Positions 34,505 through 45,489 of a stretch of 64,000 nt of DNA are shown piece after piece (the stretch's first letter is position 1; every line of letters starts with the position of its first letter). The notes beneath the pieces were generated by a model. It was not told the origin of the DNA, made no database searches, and was given only the letters and a program-made list of their open reading frames with translations. Location of the stretch: NCBI GenBank assembly GCA_021292105.1, contig CM037867.1:39105771-39169770 (forward strand), written 5' to 3'. A program made the position numbers and the translations under genes. The DNA comes from Anadara kagoshimensis. Lineage: Eukaryota > Mollusca > Bivalvia > Arcoida > Arcidae.

Positions 34505-34651
34505 GAAACAGCAGTAACAGAGTTGAATGAAACAAATGCAGCATCTTCTGCTTTAGAGGCTTTCAAGAGTGTGCTTTCAAATCCAACTCAACAGAAGTAT
34601 GATTTACGTTTAGAAGAAGGATATGATCTAGTTGGTGTATCAACTAGATGA
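34505..34651 (+). CDS. Orphan terminal exon, protein not recognised
   Basis: The acceptor AAGATTTTCCAG ends at 34504. In phase (two bases, then codons) the frame reads TAVTELNETNAASSALEAFK, then SVLSNPTQQKYDLRLEEGYD, LVGVSTR and TGA at 34649-34651. Composition and acceptor look genuine, but no upstream exon was found. It may be the last exon of a gene whose other exons are too short or decayed to see, or the captured tail of a domesticated transposase. Confidence 0.35.
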   Translation, partial: ETAVTELNETNAASSALEAFKSVLSNPTQQKYDLRLEEGYDLVGVSTR

Positions 34652-37116
34652 AAAAAACAAAAGTATTGGTAAAATCTAAGCTTTTAGTTCTTTATTGCCT
34701 CACCTAAGCTAAAGGCTTTCAGAGCTATTGTGATAATAACCTGTCATCCATCAATCAATCTGCCTGACAGTGAAATGTAATAATTGAATTTAGATACCAT
34801 GCAATGTAAGCAATATATAAAGTTCTAGAGACAACTCAAAATGTAGTATAAACCTGATAAAGACCAAATTTTAACTGCTGAGGAAATTGTACCCTGGAAT
34901 GCAAAAATTACTTAAGCTTATTATCTCTGGTTTGATTGAGGAGGTTCATCTAGTCAGTCAATATATGACCTTCAGTAATTCACATAATGTATTTCACAGA
35001 CTTAGATTGCTGCTGAAGTGGAATTTTCATTAACAACTAGAATTTTAAAATAATTATAAAGGTTTTAAAGCATGTATGAAAAATCTAAGTATAAAACCCA
35101 ATGTAAAAAAGAAATGATTAAGACCACTGGCCCCGGTTTCACAATCATTCCTTAGCTAAGATTTTTCCTTAACTTAAATTTAGCAAATTTTACTAATCAC
35201 TTTTTGGAACTCCTAGTGAATATTTTTGTCAGAACTAAATGCAAATGTTTTAATTTAGACATGATATTAAAATTGACACCTTAATTTCCTGAATACCTTG
35301 AAAATTAACAAAATGATAAAGATTTGAAATTTTGAAAGATTAAGTTAAGGAAAATCTAAGCTAAGGAATGATTATGAAACCGAGGACAGGTTTGTACAAG
35401 TGTTTCTAAAGAATCTTACAACAAATTTTATTAATTTGGACGCTTTGAGATTACCCCTTAGATATTGTTGATAGGTCAAGGTCACTTATCCGGAATACCC
35501 AGAGTGTATTCAGAACTGCCGAGATATCACTTAACATTTTTGTTGTCATTATCTATCGATTGCCAAGGAGGATTCATTTGAGACTTCTATCACAAATTGT
35601 TATTTGTATGAAGATAAATTAAAACCATTAAAGTTTTTAAGATCGGGCATTAATAATTAATATGCAGCGATCAAATGCAAACCTATCCGGAACTGCCTGA
35701 ATGACTGTATCATAATTGCAAAAAATGTGAAAAAAATACCATTAAAGTAATAGAAAACTACAAAATGCAGTTTTATAAAATTGAAATTTCCAAAATTGTG
35801 AAAATTGACAGTGATTGTGAAAAACCCTGGATTCTAGTATGAGTATAGCAAGTATCTTTGACAGTTTGACAGCAAAGTCTGTTTTTTCTGAGACTGCTTA
35901 AAATAGACTTAGACCAGTAGTCACTTGTACAAACTTTATGGTGGTCTGCAGTATAACCAGAACAGAAAGATCGAATTAGATTCACAGGCACAACTATAAC
36001 TAATTAAGATTCCAGGATTGACTTTTTGTCAACAACATATTGTCAGAAAAGAAGCTGGACATCAATCTCTAACTCTAATTAGTTGTCCCCCCACTGTTTC
36101 TTTATGCTGTTGGGTAGAAAACATTTATAATGATGAGATATTGTAATTTTTAAATGTAATGTATAGTCTATTAATCACCATATCTTTTACTCAGGGCAAA
36201 ACCTAGTGTAAATTGTGATTAAGTTGTCCGTTTGCTTGCTTGTCAGCAGTTTTTTCAGCCACTCCAGTTTTCTCCACCTTTTCTGAACTTGACCCCCCCT
36301 TTATATTAGTAAAATAATCTTACCTATGCCAGAGTAAAATTCCATTAGTCCACTCCAAATTTAAATATAAATTTAGCTACTGTTCGCTATCCAGAACTAT
36401 AGCTACTTCCCAGAACCCATCTTTATAATTTATGAAATACATGTATTAAAAATTTGAATGTTGCTTATAGAACCTGATTTCCATTCATAGGTAAAATGGC
36501 TGTGATGGTTGGTGGTAAAAAGAATATATTGGAAAATATTTTTTTTCAAGGTGGAGTGAGGACAAGAATATATAAAGACATAATCTAGTGAGTAGTATAT
36601 ACACCAGTTCCTGTGTATAATGACCACCCACTGTCAATATAAAAAATAATGTTGACTCAGTGATAACTTGTCCTTTCATAGAAGTTTACTTATCTCCGGA
36701 CATAACTTGATTTTTTTTCTTTACAGTGTGATCAGGACAATGTATAGTGAGGGTTCTTAAGTGACATTTATTATGACATGAGTGAGGTGGAGGGGGGGTT
36801 GTTAAAGTCTCATCCGAAGGACCAAAGGACCAATCACTTCTGAATGCAAAGTGCTTGGCCAAATAAGACTACTACAGAATTTCCAGTGACAACCACAGAC
36901 CCAGTCATGGTTCAAACCCTTGACCTTTCACATACAGCAATTTAGTAGAGTTACTTAACAAGTTCACACTTTATCATTAAAACATGCATAATGTGGTTTG
37001 ACACGCTTCAGTTGACTTGTTCACCCTGTATCATTTTTCCGTGTTCACAAATGCTCTTTCAAAATACCACTTACCAATGAACTTGTAATCACAACCATAA
37101 TTTATTTGTTTTTCAG
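34652..37116. other. Intergenic region with a MITE and SINE relics
   Basis: It contains the MITE at 35131-35385 (listed), a CTCCAGTTTTCTCCACC / AAAATAATCTTACC SINE-like relic at about 36240-36350, and a degenerate family-A SINE in reverse at about 36790-36945 (AGTGCTTGGCCAAATAAGAC, ATGGTTCAAACCCTTGACC). No exon was found. Confidence 0.5.
35131..35385. mobile_element. MITE copy 2, TIR CCCCGGTTTCACAATCATTC
   Basis: The same inverted ends as 21675-21929 in the opposite orientation: left CCCCGGTTTCACAATCATTC, right GAATGATTATGAAACCGAGG. Internal matches include TTTGTCA, GGAACT(C/A)C and TTAATTTCCT. No coding content. Confidence 0.8.
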
Positions 37117-40100
37117 AAAAATAAAAGCTAGAATAAAATGTTTACTGTACCATGTCTGAAGGACTTTATGACGTTACCGGTTAAAAATAGTGATGGATTA
37201 TGGGTAAATTTTAAAGATGTTTTCGTTTTCCTGAAAAAGCATCTCTTAAAATCCGACACACTCAAAGACATTAAGAAATACAACTTGATAAAAGAATTCA
37301 AGCGACATGGAATGGATAACTACCAAGAGGTTGAAGAGGAGATATTTATCGGAGTCGCTTCGTTACTTCGCTATTTCTTTAATCACTACGACCATCTTGA
37401 AATTTGCCGAGAGGTAGTACACCAGATTTTGGATCAGATCATCTCGGCTCCAATTAACTCAGATGAAGGTATGATAAAATTTTATTAAAATGCTTCTTTA
37501 TTATTTAGCCACCTTGCTTATCACTACTTATTTGATACAGTAAAACATGTTTATAATGAAACCCTGGGGACTTTTTTTTTAACTTTATTATAAAGTGACT
37601 TCGTTATATTTTTATAAATAGACTTATATAGAGGAGTGGTCGGACCTAGTATTTGACTTCGCACTATCCACATATTTGGTTTAAGGGTGTGTATTTACAA
37701 TTGGAATTGACCTTCTTTAAATGAACCTATTTGCTTTACTGGCATTCAATTGCTCTTGAAAACAGTGTGGGGTCATGACCTTTGGTTACGTAACGTTTAA
37801 CTATTCGATTACATCACGTCATGCATTTTTTGATTGGTCAGCATCCAAGTCTACCCCCGACCTAACTTTCCTTATTTGGAGCAAGGCTGTTCCATCAATA
37901 CCGTATGTTTGTCGGAATCTTGAATGAAATAAATTATCGTAGCAATAATTTTTATTTCGGACATGCTATCAATATTTTTTATGATTGTAAATAAAGCAGT
38001 TCATGTTAAATATGCTATTCCTGACTCATAATACCGAATGAATACACTCAAATAGAATGTTATTTCTTAATTGTTATATTCATGTTTTACTGTATTGTAA
38101 AAATTATAGCATATGTTTACACTATGTAGCAAAAAAAAAAAAAACTTTATTATATTGATACAATTGCAGAAACTTAGGTGAGTCCTGTAATTTAAGATCT
38201 TTGATCAACAGAGCTTTTCATAAGAGACCAAAGGTTGAAAGCTTCTCTGGTGAGACCTGTGATGGATAGATTCTATCAGGCGAGACCTTTTGATCTATGG
38301 ATTCTTGTTAGATAGGGTTTTCGTATTTTGACACATGTAATTGTATTTAACTTCTTGACTTGATGATTCTTTCTATTTTATTAAACACTAAAACAATATC
38401 TCTTCTACAGAAGATAATGACAAGTCACTGAAAGATGAAAGCATGGAAATACGATTTAATACTGAATGGTTATCTGATGGCGATGATGTTCCTCGGTCAG
38501 GATTAAAACTATACATCAGTAGTAAGTATACAGTCAAATGTATGTTAAAGGCCATCTCTATATAAGGGCCACCTGTTTATAAAGGCCATCTCTATATAAG
38601 GGCCACCTGTTTATAAAGGCCACTCTATATAAGGGCCACCTGTTTATAAAGGCCATCTCTATATAAGGGCCACCTGTTTATAAAGGCCATCTCTATATGA
38701 GGGCCACCTGTTTATAAAGGCCATCTCTATATAAGGGCCACCTGTTTATAAAGGCCATCTCTATATAAGGGCCACCTGTTTATAAAGGCCATCTCTATAT
38801 GAGGGCCACCTGCTTATAAAGGCCATCTCTATATAAGGGCCACCTGTTTATAAAGGCCATCTCTATATAAGGGCCACCTGCTTTATAAAGGCCATCTCTA
38901 TATGAGGGCCACCTGCTTATAAAGGCCATCTCTATATAAGGACCACCTGCTTATAAAGGCCATCTCTATATGAGGGCCACCTGTTTATAAAGGCCATCTC
39001 TATATGAGGGCCACTTGCTTATAAAGGCCATCTCTATATGAGGGCCACCTGTTTATAAAGGCCATCTCTATATGAGGGCCACCGTTATAAAGGCCATCTC
39101 TATATGAGGCACCTGCTTATAAAGGCCATCTCTATATGAGGGCCACTTGCTTATAAAGGCCATCTCTATATAAGGCCACCTGTGTTATAAAGGCCATCTC
39201 TTATGAGGGCCACCTGTTTATAAAGGCCATCTCTATATGAGGGCCACCTGTTTATAAAGGCCATCTCTATATGAGGGCCACCTGCTTATAAAGGCCATCT
39301 CTATATGAGGGCCACTTGCTTATAAAGGCCATCTCTATATAAGGGCCACCTGTTTATAAAGGCCATCTCTATATGAGGGCCACCTGTTTATAAAGGCCAT
39401 CTCTATATGAGGGCCACCTGTTTATAAAGGCCATCTCTATATGAGGGCCACCTGTTTATAAAGGCCATCTCTATATGAGGGCCACCTGCTCATAAAGGCC
39501 ATCTCTATATAAGGGCCATCTGTTTATAAAGGCCATCTCTATATAAGGGCCATCTGTTTATAAAGGCCATCTCTATATAAGGGCCATCTGTTTAAAGGCC
39601 ATCTCTATATAAGGGCCATCTGTTTATAAAGGCCATCTCTATATAAGGGCCATCTGTTTATAAAGGCCATCTCTATATAAGGGCCATCTGTTTATAAAGG
39701 CCATCTCTATATAAGGGCCATCTGTTTATAAAGGCCATCTCTATATAAGGGCCATCTGTTTATAAAGGCCATCTCTATATGAGGGCCACTTGCTTATAAA
39801 GGCCATCTCTATATGAGGGCCACTTGCTTATAAAGGCCATCTCTATATGAGGGCCACTTGCTTATAAAGGCCATCTCTATATGAGGGCCACTTGCTTATA
39901 AAGGCCATCTCTATATGAGGGCCACCTGCTTATAAAGGCCATCTCTATATGAGGGCCACTTGCTTATAAAGGCCATCTCTATATGAGGGCCACTTGCTTA
40001 TAAAGGCCATCTCTATATGAGGGCCACTTGCTTATAAAGGCCATCTCTATATAAGGGCCACCTGCTCATAAAGGCCATCTCTATATAAGGGCCACCTGCT

Positions 40101-43100
40101 CATAAAGGCCATCTCTATATAAGGGCCACCTGCTCATAAAGGCCATCTCTATATAAGGGCCACCTGCTCATAAAGGCCATCTCTATATAAGGGCCACCTG
40201 CTCATAAAGGCCATCTCTATATAAGGGCCACCTGCTCATAAAGGCCATCTCTATATAAGGGCCACCTGCTCATAAAGGCCATCTCTATATAAGGGCCACC
40301 TGCTCATAAAGGCCATCTCTATATAAGGGCCACCTGCTCATAAAGGCCATCTCTATATAAGGGCCACCTGCTCATAAAGGCCATCTCTATATGAGGGCCA
40401 CTTGCTTATAAAGGCCATCTCTATATGAGGGCCACTTGCTTATAAAGGCCATCTCTATATAAGGGCCACCTGCTCATAAAGGCCAGTAAAATTTTATGTC
40501 GATTGGTTTTCAGTGGCATGGCTCCCTATACGCCAAGACGCAGAGGCGTGCACATCTTCATATCCACAATGATGTAGACATTAATTTAGACCAGGTTATT
40601 GACACGTTTGATGGACAGAAAGACAGGAACATGTTATTAATTAAGTTGTTGAACTTATAGACAATATTATTATCAATGTGAACAAAATTATGTTTCATTA
40701 ATGTTCTTCTAACTATTCAGGAAATTAGTTAAGTTAAAGTCTGTCCCGAGCCATTAGGCCCATCAGGCCGGAGCTTATCCCGGTTTCCGTGGCGTTAAGC
40801 GACTGAGAGTACAAGACTCTCCCCTGAATGGGACGCCGGTCCATCGCAGGGTTAACCCCCAGCATATTGCTGGTACTCATTTATTTTTCAGCTGAGTGAA
40901 CTGGAACAATGTGAAACTAAGTGTCTTGCTCAAGGACACAACACATCGCCCGGTCCAGGGATCGAACCCATGACCTTCGAATCATGAGTCCAACGCCTTA
41001 ACCACTAGGCCACGCGCTTCCATTCAGGAAATTAGGATATAGATATATATACAGAACCAATTATTAAATGCCATCAGATTGCACCAATTCTTTTCTGAAA
41101 TGCCACCAGATTACACCATCTGACATCAACGTTTAAAAATTTTACGAGTGAGCGTGCCCCCGGACCCCCTAGGACATTCGTGCCTTTGGCACTCGCATCG
41201 TAAATTCTCCTAATCATTAATGGCACAGCTTGCAGATCAATTTTTGCTAGCTACGCCACTGCTTTTATACATATTTTTGAACCTGTTTATAAGGGCCACC
41301 TGCCTGTATTTACTGTTTTTCTCAGTTTGCCTTTATGGACAGGTTTGACTGTATATGCCAAATGCCAGTACAGTACCTAGCAGGTTTTACCGTACAATGG
41401 TTTCTGAACTGAAACCTTTGTTGCCATGGTTTTTGGTAAATTATATTAATACATTGTATTTTCATGTCAGGGTTCACACTTTCTCAAAATTTTTTGTCAC
41501 AAATTTTAAACAAAAGTAGTAGAAAGTTTAAGTCTTCTAGAATATATTTTCTAATTAGAGACAAATTTTTTTGTCGCAACATAAAAATATTGCAAATTGC
41601 AACATTTGCAACTGACAGTATGAGCACTTCATGTATTGATAAAAGCAGGCCAAGTTCTATTGTGATATATTTTGGTTTATGTTCTCTCCTTGTAAATTTT
41701 ATTGATACAAATGTAAATGCTGGACTTTTGTATACATGTATGTTAATTAAAATTCTTGTTAATTTACAGATGAAGTTGATGTGAAAGAAGAACCAGAAGA
41801 AATTCAGGAATTTCAGACACACAGCCGGTCATCTACAGGTATGGTTTAGTCTGTGTTTCCATTCCAAGTAACCAAAATCACCATTGACTACTAATTTTTA
41901 AAAAAATCTTTAAATTGTTTTTTTACCTGTTTTTTGCAAATAATTGAAAAAATAATTTAAAAAGTATTATATTAATGCATATGTTGGAAATTTGACTACT
42001 TATAATTTTAAAATTGTGGAAACCTAGTCAGTGTTTAAAATTTCTAATAAAAATTCTGACTTGTGAATTGTGATCCTTTAAGGATTGTACGCATGTTTAT
42101 GAAAACAATTTGTCTTCTTAGTTATGAAATTTTTACTAAAGAGGAAAGAATTATTATTATTTTATTGCAATTTTCAGAATATTCTTCATAAAATATTGTG
42201 TTAATTTTTTGGTCAAAGCTTTGAAACTCAAACTGTTTCCTTTGGTAAAACAAAGAATATTAAGAACGTTTGAAGTGTTGTTACTGTGATTTGCCATATG
42301 TTTTGAAGTTTATGGAACATAAAATAAGGCATCCGTACAGAGTTGAGCAATGGTGTTTAATGTCCCAATCAAGAATATTTCACTTATTTTGAGACGTTGC
42401 CAGTTATAGGCGAAGGTGCAGAAATTTTGCCTGTGTGTAGCGATTATGGCATTATACAGCAGGGTTCTTTATCATGCCACCCATACTGGGACATGGGAAC
42501 GCGTTTATTTCTAAGTTCCCATTTTTTTGTCAAATTGTTTCATATTCAAAATTTCAGATATTTAAATTACCATTTGTATGAATACATGTGTAAAATAGTC
42601 AAATCTTTTAAGTATTAGGTCTGGACAAATAAAAAGTGAAAAAAAGTTCACTCAGTTTCAAATTCAAATTTATTAAAAGACAAAGTTTATTTTTCAGAAA
42701 TAGAAGACAATTTTGAGTACAGTTCTGTTAAATTGCAAAATTTAGAATCAAATCCAGCGTTGTCTACACCAGGTAAAAACTTTTTTAGTAAATAACATAA
42801 AAAAATACAGAAATTCTCTCCATGGAACCAGAACACCTGTCATGTGGTAGGTGACACAACACATATGTGTCAGATGACCTCAACACCTGTACATGTAATG
42901 TAGTAGGTGACACAACACATATGTGTCAGATGACCTCAACACCTGTCATGTTGTAGGTGACACAACACATATGTGTCAGATGACCTCAACATAAGTCATG
43001 TGGTAAGTGACACAACACATGTGTCAGATGACCTCAACACCTGTACATGTCATGTAGTAGGTGACACAACACATATGTGTCAGATGACCTCAACACCTGT

Positions 43101-44737
43101 ACATGTCATGTAGTAGGTGACACAACACATGTGTAAGATGACCTCAACACAAGTCATATGGTAGGTGACACAACACATGTGTAAGATGACCTCAACACAA
43201 GTCATGTGGTAGGTGACGCAACACATGTGTAAGATGACCTCAACACAAGTCATGTGGTAGGTGACACAACACATATGTGTCATATGACCTCAACACAAGT
43301 CATGTGGTAGGTGACAAAACACGTGTAAGATGACCTCAACACAAGTCATGTGGAAGGTGACACAACATATGTGTCAAATGACCTCAACACCTGTACCTGT
43401 CATGTGCTAGGTGACAACACATATGTGTTGGATGACCTCAACACCTGTCATGTGGTAGGTGACACAACACATATGTGTCAGATGACCTCTTGCCTGTTAT
43501 CTTTGCATTATTGAAAACTACCAGTGAAAACACAAATAAATAATTGTTTAAATTGATTTATTTGATCATATTTTTATATATATAAAAAACCAAACATTTA
43601 AAAAGTTAAGTTTTTTTTGCATCTTTTTATGCTTGATCATAAAAAACTCATTCAAATATTCCACTTTAAGTAACTTATTTGTTTTTATATTTCACAGAAA
43701 TTGAAGATGAAGATGCAGAAAATTCAAACAGGAGCAATAAATCCATGAAAAATTCTTCATCCAGTGATTACACAGATGAGTTGATGCCTTATGAAACACA
43801 TTTGAAATTTCATGCGAATAAAAAATCTTACGAGTGTGATTACTGTGATGTTGCTTTTAAAAGCGACATCTCAAAAGCATTGGATAAAAAAAATTATTTA
43901 TCTCAGGTTGTGACAGGTGTAAAAACAAAGGCAGTCGTTTGCAAGAAAAAAGATGCCAAAAATGGTGTCAAGTCTAAAACACCGACAAAAAGGAGGAGTG
44001 GTTTCAAGGCAGAGTCAGAGTTAGAGAAGAAGTATGCCTGCCAACATTGTGATAAGAAATTTAAGCGCAAAGGAAGTTTACGAGGTCATCTGATGACACA
44101 TGAGGAAAAGAAAACGTTTGCATGTCCAACGTGCAACAAAGTATATCCTCGGCAATCATTGCTTTCCTATCATGAACGGACACATTCAGGAATACGGCCA
44201 TATGTTTGTAAAATTTGTGGCGCTAACTTCACCTTGAAATCCCGCCTCAGCAGACATCTTAAAGGTCATTCTGGAGAAAAGCCTTATTCATGTAACATAT
44301 GCCAGGCTTCGTTTGTGCAGTCTTACGATTTAACAAGACATGCAAGGATTCATAGTGGGGAGAAACCTTTCGTGTGCGAATTTTGTTCAGCCGCATTTAC
44401 TCAGTCGTCAAATCTCACCTTGCATTTAAGAACGCACACAAAAGAAAAACCGTACGAGTGCCATATTTGTGATGCAAGATTCGCCCATTCATCATTCCTC
44501 ACACGTCATCTCCGAATTCATTCAGGCATTAAACCATATAAATGCCAGATTTGTTCTGTGGCGTTTACTCAGTCATCGAATCTCACATGTCATTTACGAA
44601 CTCACTCAGGAGAAAAACCGTACCAATGTGAAATTTGTCTAAGTAGGTTTACACAGTCTTCCAACCTAAAAAGCCACATGAAGGTTCATACACGTGCAAT
44701 ATTACGCCCATCTCAGATTCAGACATCAAATTTTTGA
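37117..44737 (+). CDS. C2H2 zinc-finger protein gene, five coding exons
   Basis: Exons are 37138-37468 (start ATG at 37138 in an exon opening at 37117 after TTTTTCAG), 38411-38521, 41770-41838, 42698-42772 and 43698-44737, all joined in phase 1 with GT..AG borders. The N terminus (about 110 aa) is helical with no recognised family. The middle exons are acidic and Ser-rich and include VKEEPEE, a possible SUMO site. The last exon carries eight consecutive C2H2 fingers with TGEKP-like linkers. It is likely a nuclear DNA-binding protein. The stop is TGA at 44735. The downstream frame to 44951 may belong to it (see separate entry). The upstream acceptor implies a non-coding first exon that was not located. 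Confidence 0.85.
37138..37468 (+). CDS. Zinc-finger gene exon 1: unrecognised N-terminal domain
   Basis: It starts MFTVPCLKDFMTLPVKNSDG and runs through FLKKHLLKSDTLKDIKKYNL and VASLLRYFFNHYDHLEICRE to the donor GTATGA at 37469. It reads as a compact helical domain, which I do not recognise. The ATG is the first in frame after the acceptor at 37116. Confidence 0.8.
37538..38092. mobile_element. CAGTAAAAC MITE, intron 1 of the zinc-finger gene
   Basis: The left end is CAGTAAAACATGTTTATAAT and the right end ATTCATGTTTTACTG, flanked by TA on each side. It is a 555-bp relative of the element at 30963-32344. Confidence 0.78.
38411..38521 (+). CDS. Zinc-finger gene exon 2
   Basis: Between the acceptor CTTCTACAG and the donor GTAAGT at 38522. 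It reads EDNDKSLKDESMEIRFNTEW, then LSDGDDVPRSGLKLYIS. It is acidic with no known domain. The intron following it begins only nine bases before a repeat-filled mobile element. Confidence 0.8.
38548..40486. repeat. 34-bp minisatellite, about 57 copies
   Basis: The unit is GGCCATCTCTATATAAGGGC then CACCTGTTTATAAA (34 bp). Runs of identical variants occur in blocks: TATATGAGGGCCACTTGCTT (39780-40040), TATATAAGGGCCATCTGTTT (39510-39770), and TATATAAGGGCCACCTGCTC (40050-40380). This is the pattern expected from recent local duplication. A few units have one-base losses. Confidence 0.95.
40748..41024 (-). mobile_element. tRNA-derived SINE, family B
   Basis: The minus strand begins GCGCGTGGCCTAGTGGTTAA (A box) then GGTTCGATCCCTGGACC (B box), followed by GTGTCCTTGAGCAAGACACT and a CCAGTTCACTCAGCTG segment. 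The body with a TTGAGCAAGACACTTAG core is widespread among invertebrate SINEs. It lies inside the minisatellite-bearing element. Confidence 0.82.
41770..41838 (+). CDS. Zinc-finger gene exon 3
   Basis: Acceptor AATTTACAG, donor GTATGG. It reads EVDVKEEPEEIQEFQTHSRS after the junction codon. VKEEP fits a SUMO-conjugation consensus (hydrophobic-K-x-E), common in C2H2 repressors. Confidence 0.8.
41851..42027. mobile_element. Small MITE, CTGTGTTTCCA..TGGAAACCTAG
   Basis: The ends are CTGTGTTTCCATTCC and GTGGAAACCTAG. It shares internal CACCATTGACTACTAATTT and TTTGACTACTTATAATTTT with the copy at 55602-55773 and the partial copy at 52671-52781. Confidence 0.65.
42348..42523 (-). mobile_element. 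Family A SINE, 3' part only
   Basis: It matches the tail half of 22086-22410 (AGAATATTTCACTTATTTTG, AGGCGAAGGTGCAGAAATTT, TTATACAGCAGGGTTCTTTA) and lacks the tRNA head, so it is 5'-truncated. Confidence 0.8.
42698..42772 (+). CDS. Zinc-finger gene exon 4
   Basis: Acceptor TTTTTCAG, donor GTAAAA. It reads EIEDNFEYSSVKLQNLESNP then ALSTP. Its EIED start matches the EIEDED start of the next exon, which suggests exon duplication in the past. Confidence 0.78.
42830..43490. repeat. Intronic minisatellite, about 50-65-bp unit
   Basis: The unit is approximately CACCTGTCATGTGGTAGGTG, ACACAACACATATGTGTCAG, ATGACCTCAA. There are about 11-12 copies in intron 4 of the zinc-finger gene. The ACACATATGTGT core is palindromic. 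Variants lose the TATG or insert TACATG. Confidence 0.92.
43698..44737 (+). CDS. Zinc-finger gene exon 5: eight C2H2 fingers
   Basis: The acceptor ATATTTCACAG ends at 43697. After an acidic/Ser lead and a half-finger (YECDYCDVAFKSD, lacking the His pair) and a Lys-rich linker, eight complete C2H2 fingers run from YACQHCDKKF (about 44034) to HMKVH (about 44690). Linkers are of the T/H-S-G-E-K-P-Y type. Fingers 5, 7 and 8 share QSSNL at the recognition helix, and finger 4 has QSYDL. The frame stops with TGA at 44735-44737. Confidence 0.92.
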
Positions 44738-44951
44738 AATAAGGGGAAATAATCTACCAATTACATGTACTTCTTTTAATTCTTCCTTGCATAGTGGGCA
44801 ACAGTCTGGTTTTAATATAGGTGAAAAGAATCCCTCATCGCCATCTTTAGATGTGTCTGTGGATAGCGAAGTGTCATCTTTTGATATATCCGATGTTAAC
44901 AAAATCCCAGCATATGAACTTCAGAAAAGAGATTCACAGTCATTATTTTAA
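44736..44951 (+). CDS. Probable C-terminal extension of the zinc-finger protein in a shifted frame
   Basis: Immediately past the stop, the +1-shifted frame stays open for about 70 codons: GNNLPITCTSFNSSLHSGQQ, then SPSLDVSVDSEVSSFDISDV, and ends QKRDSQSLF with TAA at 44949. The composition is coding-like (Ser/Asp-rich). Removing one T of the TTTTT run at 44730-44734 would join it to the finger frame. The alternative is a 3' UTR stretch open by chance. Confidence 0.45.
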   Translation, partial: EIRGNNLPITCTSFNSSLHSGQQSGFNIGEKNPSSPSLDVSVDSEVSSFDISDVNKIPAYELQKRDSQSLF

Positions 44952-45219
44952 TCCGAGAATAAGGAATTGTCCGACTATAGTGAAAATATAAATGCATAAT
45001 ATAGATTTTGAATTTTTTGTAGTACAATATAATGTTTTTATTCACGGTTCAACAATACTCAATGTATCCTTCCATTTTTTTGTGTGGTCTAGAATTTAGA
45101 GTACTTTACTTTTTGTGTGTAAAGACTAAATATCATGGTGGTTTTATTTTCCCAAAAAAACACTTGAAAATGAATGTAGCAAAAATAAAACAACAAAAGA
45201 TAACCGTTTTATAGTATTG

Positions 45220-45489
45220 CAGTCAATCCTTTCTATTAAAGCCACCCAAGGGAACCTGTAAAAATGGCCTTTATAGACAGGTGCCCCTTATAATTATATA
45301 CAGGTTCAAATAACACGAATGAAGATCAATTGGGACAAAATTTTACTGGCCTTTATGAACAGAAAGGCCCTTACATACAGATTGAAATAATTTAAATAAA
45401 AAGTTATGGGGGTAAAATTAAACTGGCCTTTAAAAACAGGTGGCTTTTATATACTTGTAGAGGTGTCCTTTATAAAGCAGGATTGACTG
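45220..45489. mobile_element. Short CAGTCAA..TTGACTG element, parent type of the 34-bp minisatellite
   Basis: The ends are CAGTCAATCCTTTCTATTAA and TTTATAAAGCAGGATTGACTG. Inside are AAAGCCACC, GGCCTTTATAGACAGG and CTGGCCTTTAAAAACAGGTG, the same words that make up the repeat at 38548-40486. Confidence 0.7.

Larger units (their letters stand above)
38531..41351. mobile_element. CAGTCAAA..TTTGACTG element filled by a 34-bp minisatellite
   Basis: The outer ends are CAGTCAAATGTATGTTAAAG (38531) and CAGGTTTGACTG (ending 41351), flanked by TA. Internal and terminal sequence (TATAAGGGCCACCTG, GGCCTTTATGGACAGG) matches a short, non-expanded relative at 45220-45489, so the minisatellite is made of element sequence. 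It also contains a family-B SINE at 40748-41024. It occupies almost all of intron 2 of the zinc-finger gene. Confidence 0.72.

Noticed and set aside
38548-40486. CRISPR-like regular repeats
   Set aside because: The units are contiguous without unique spacers and lie in an animal gene intron, so this is a minisatellite.
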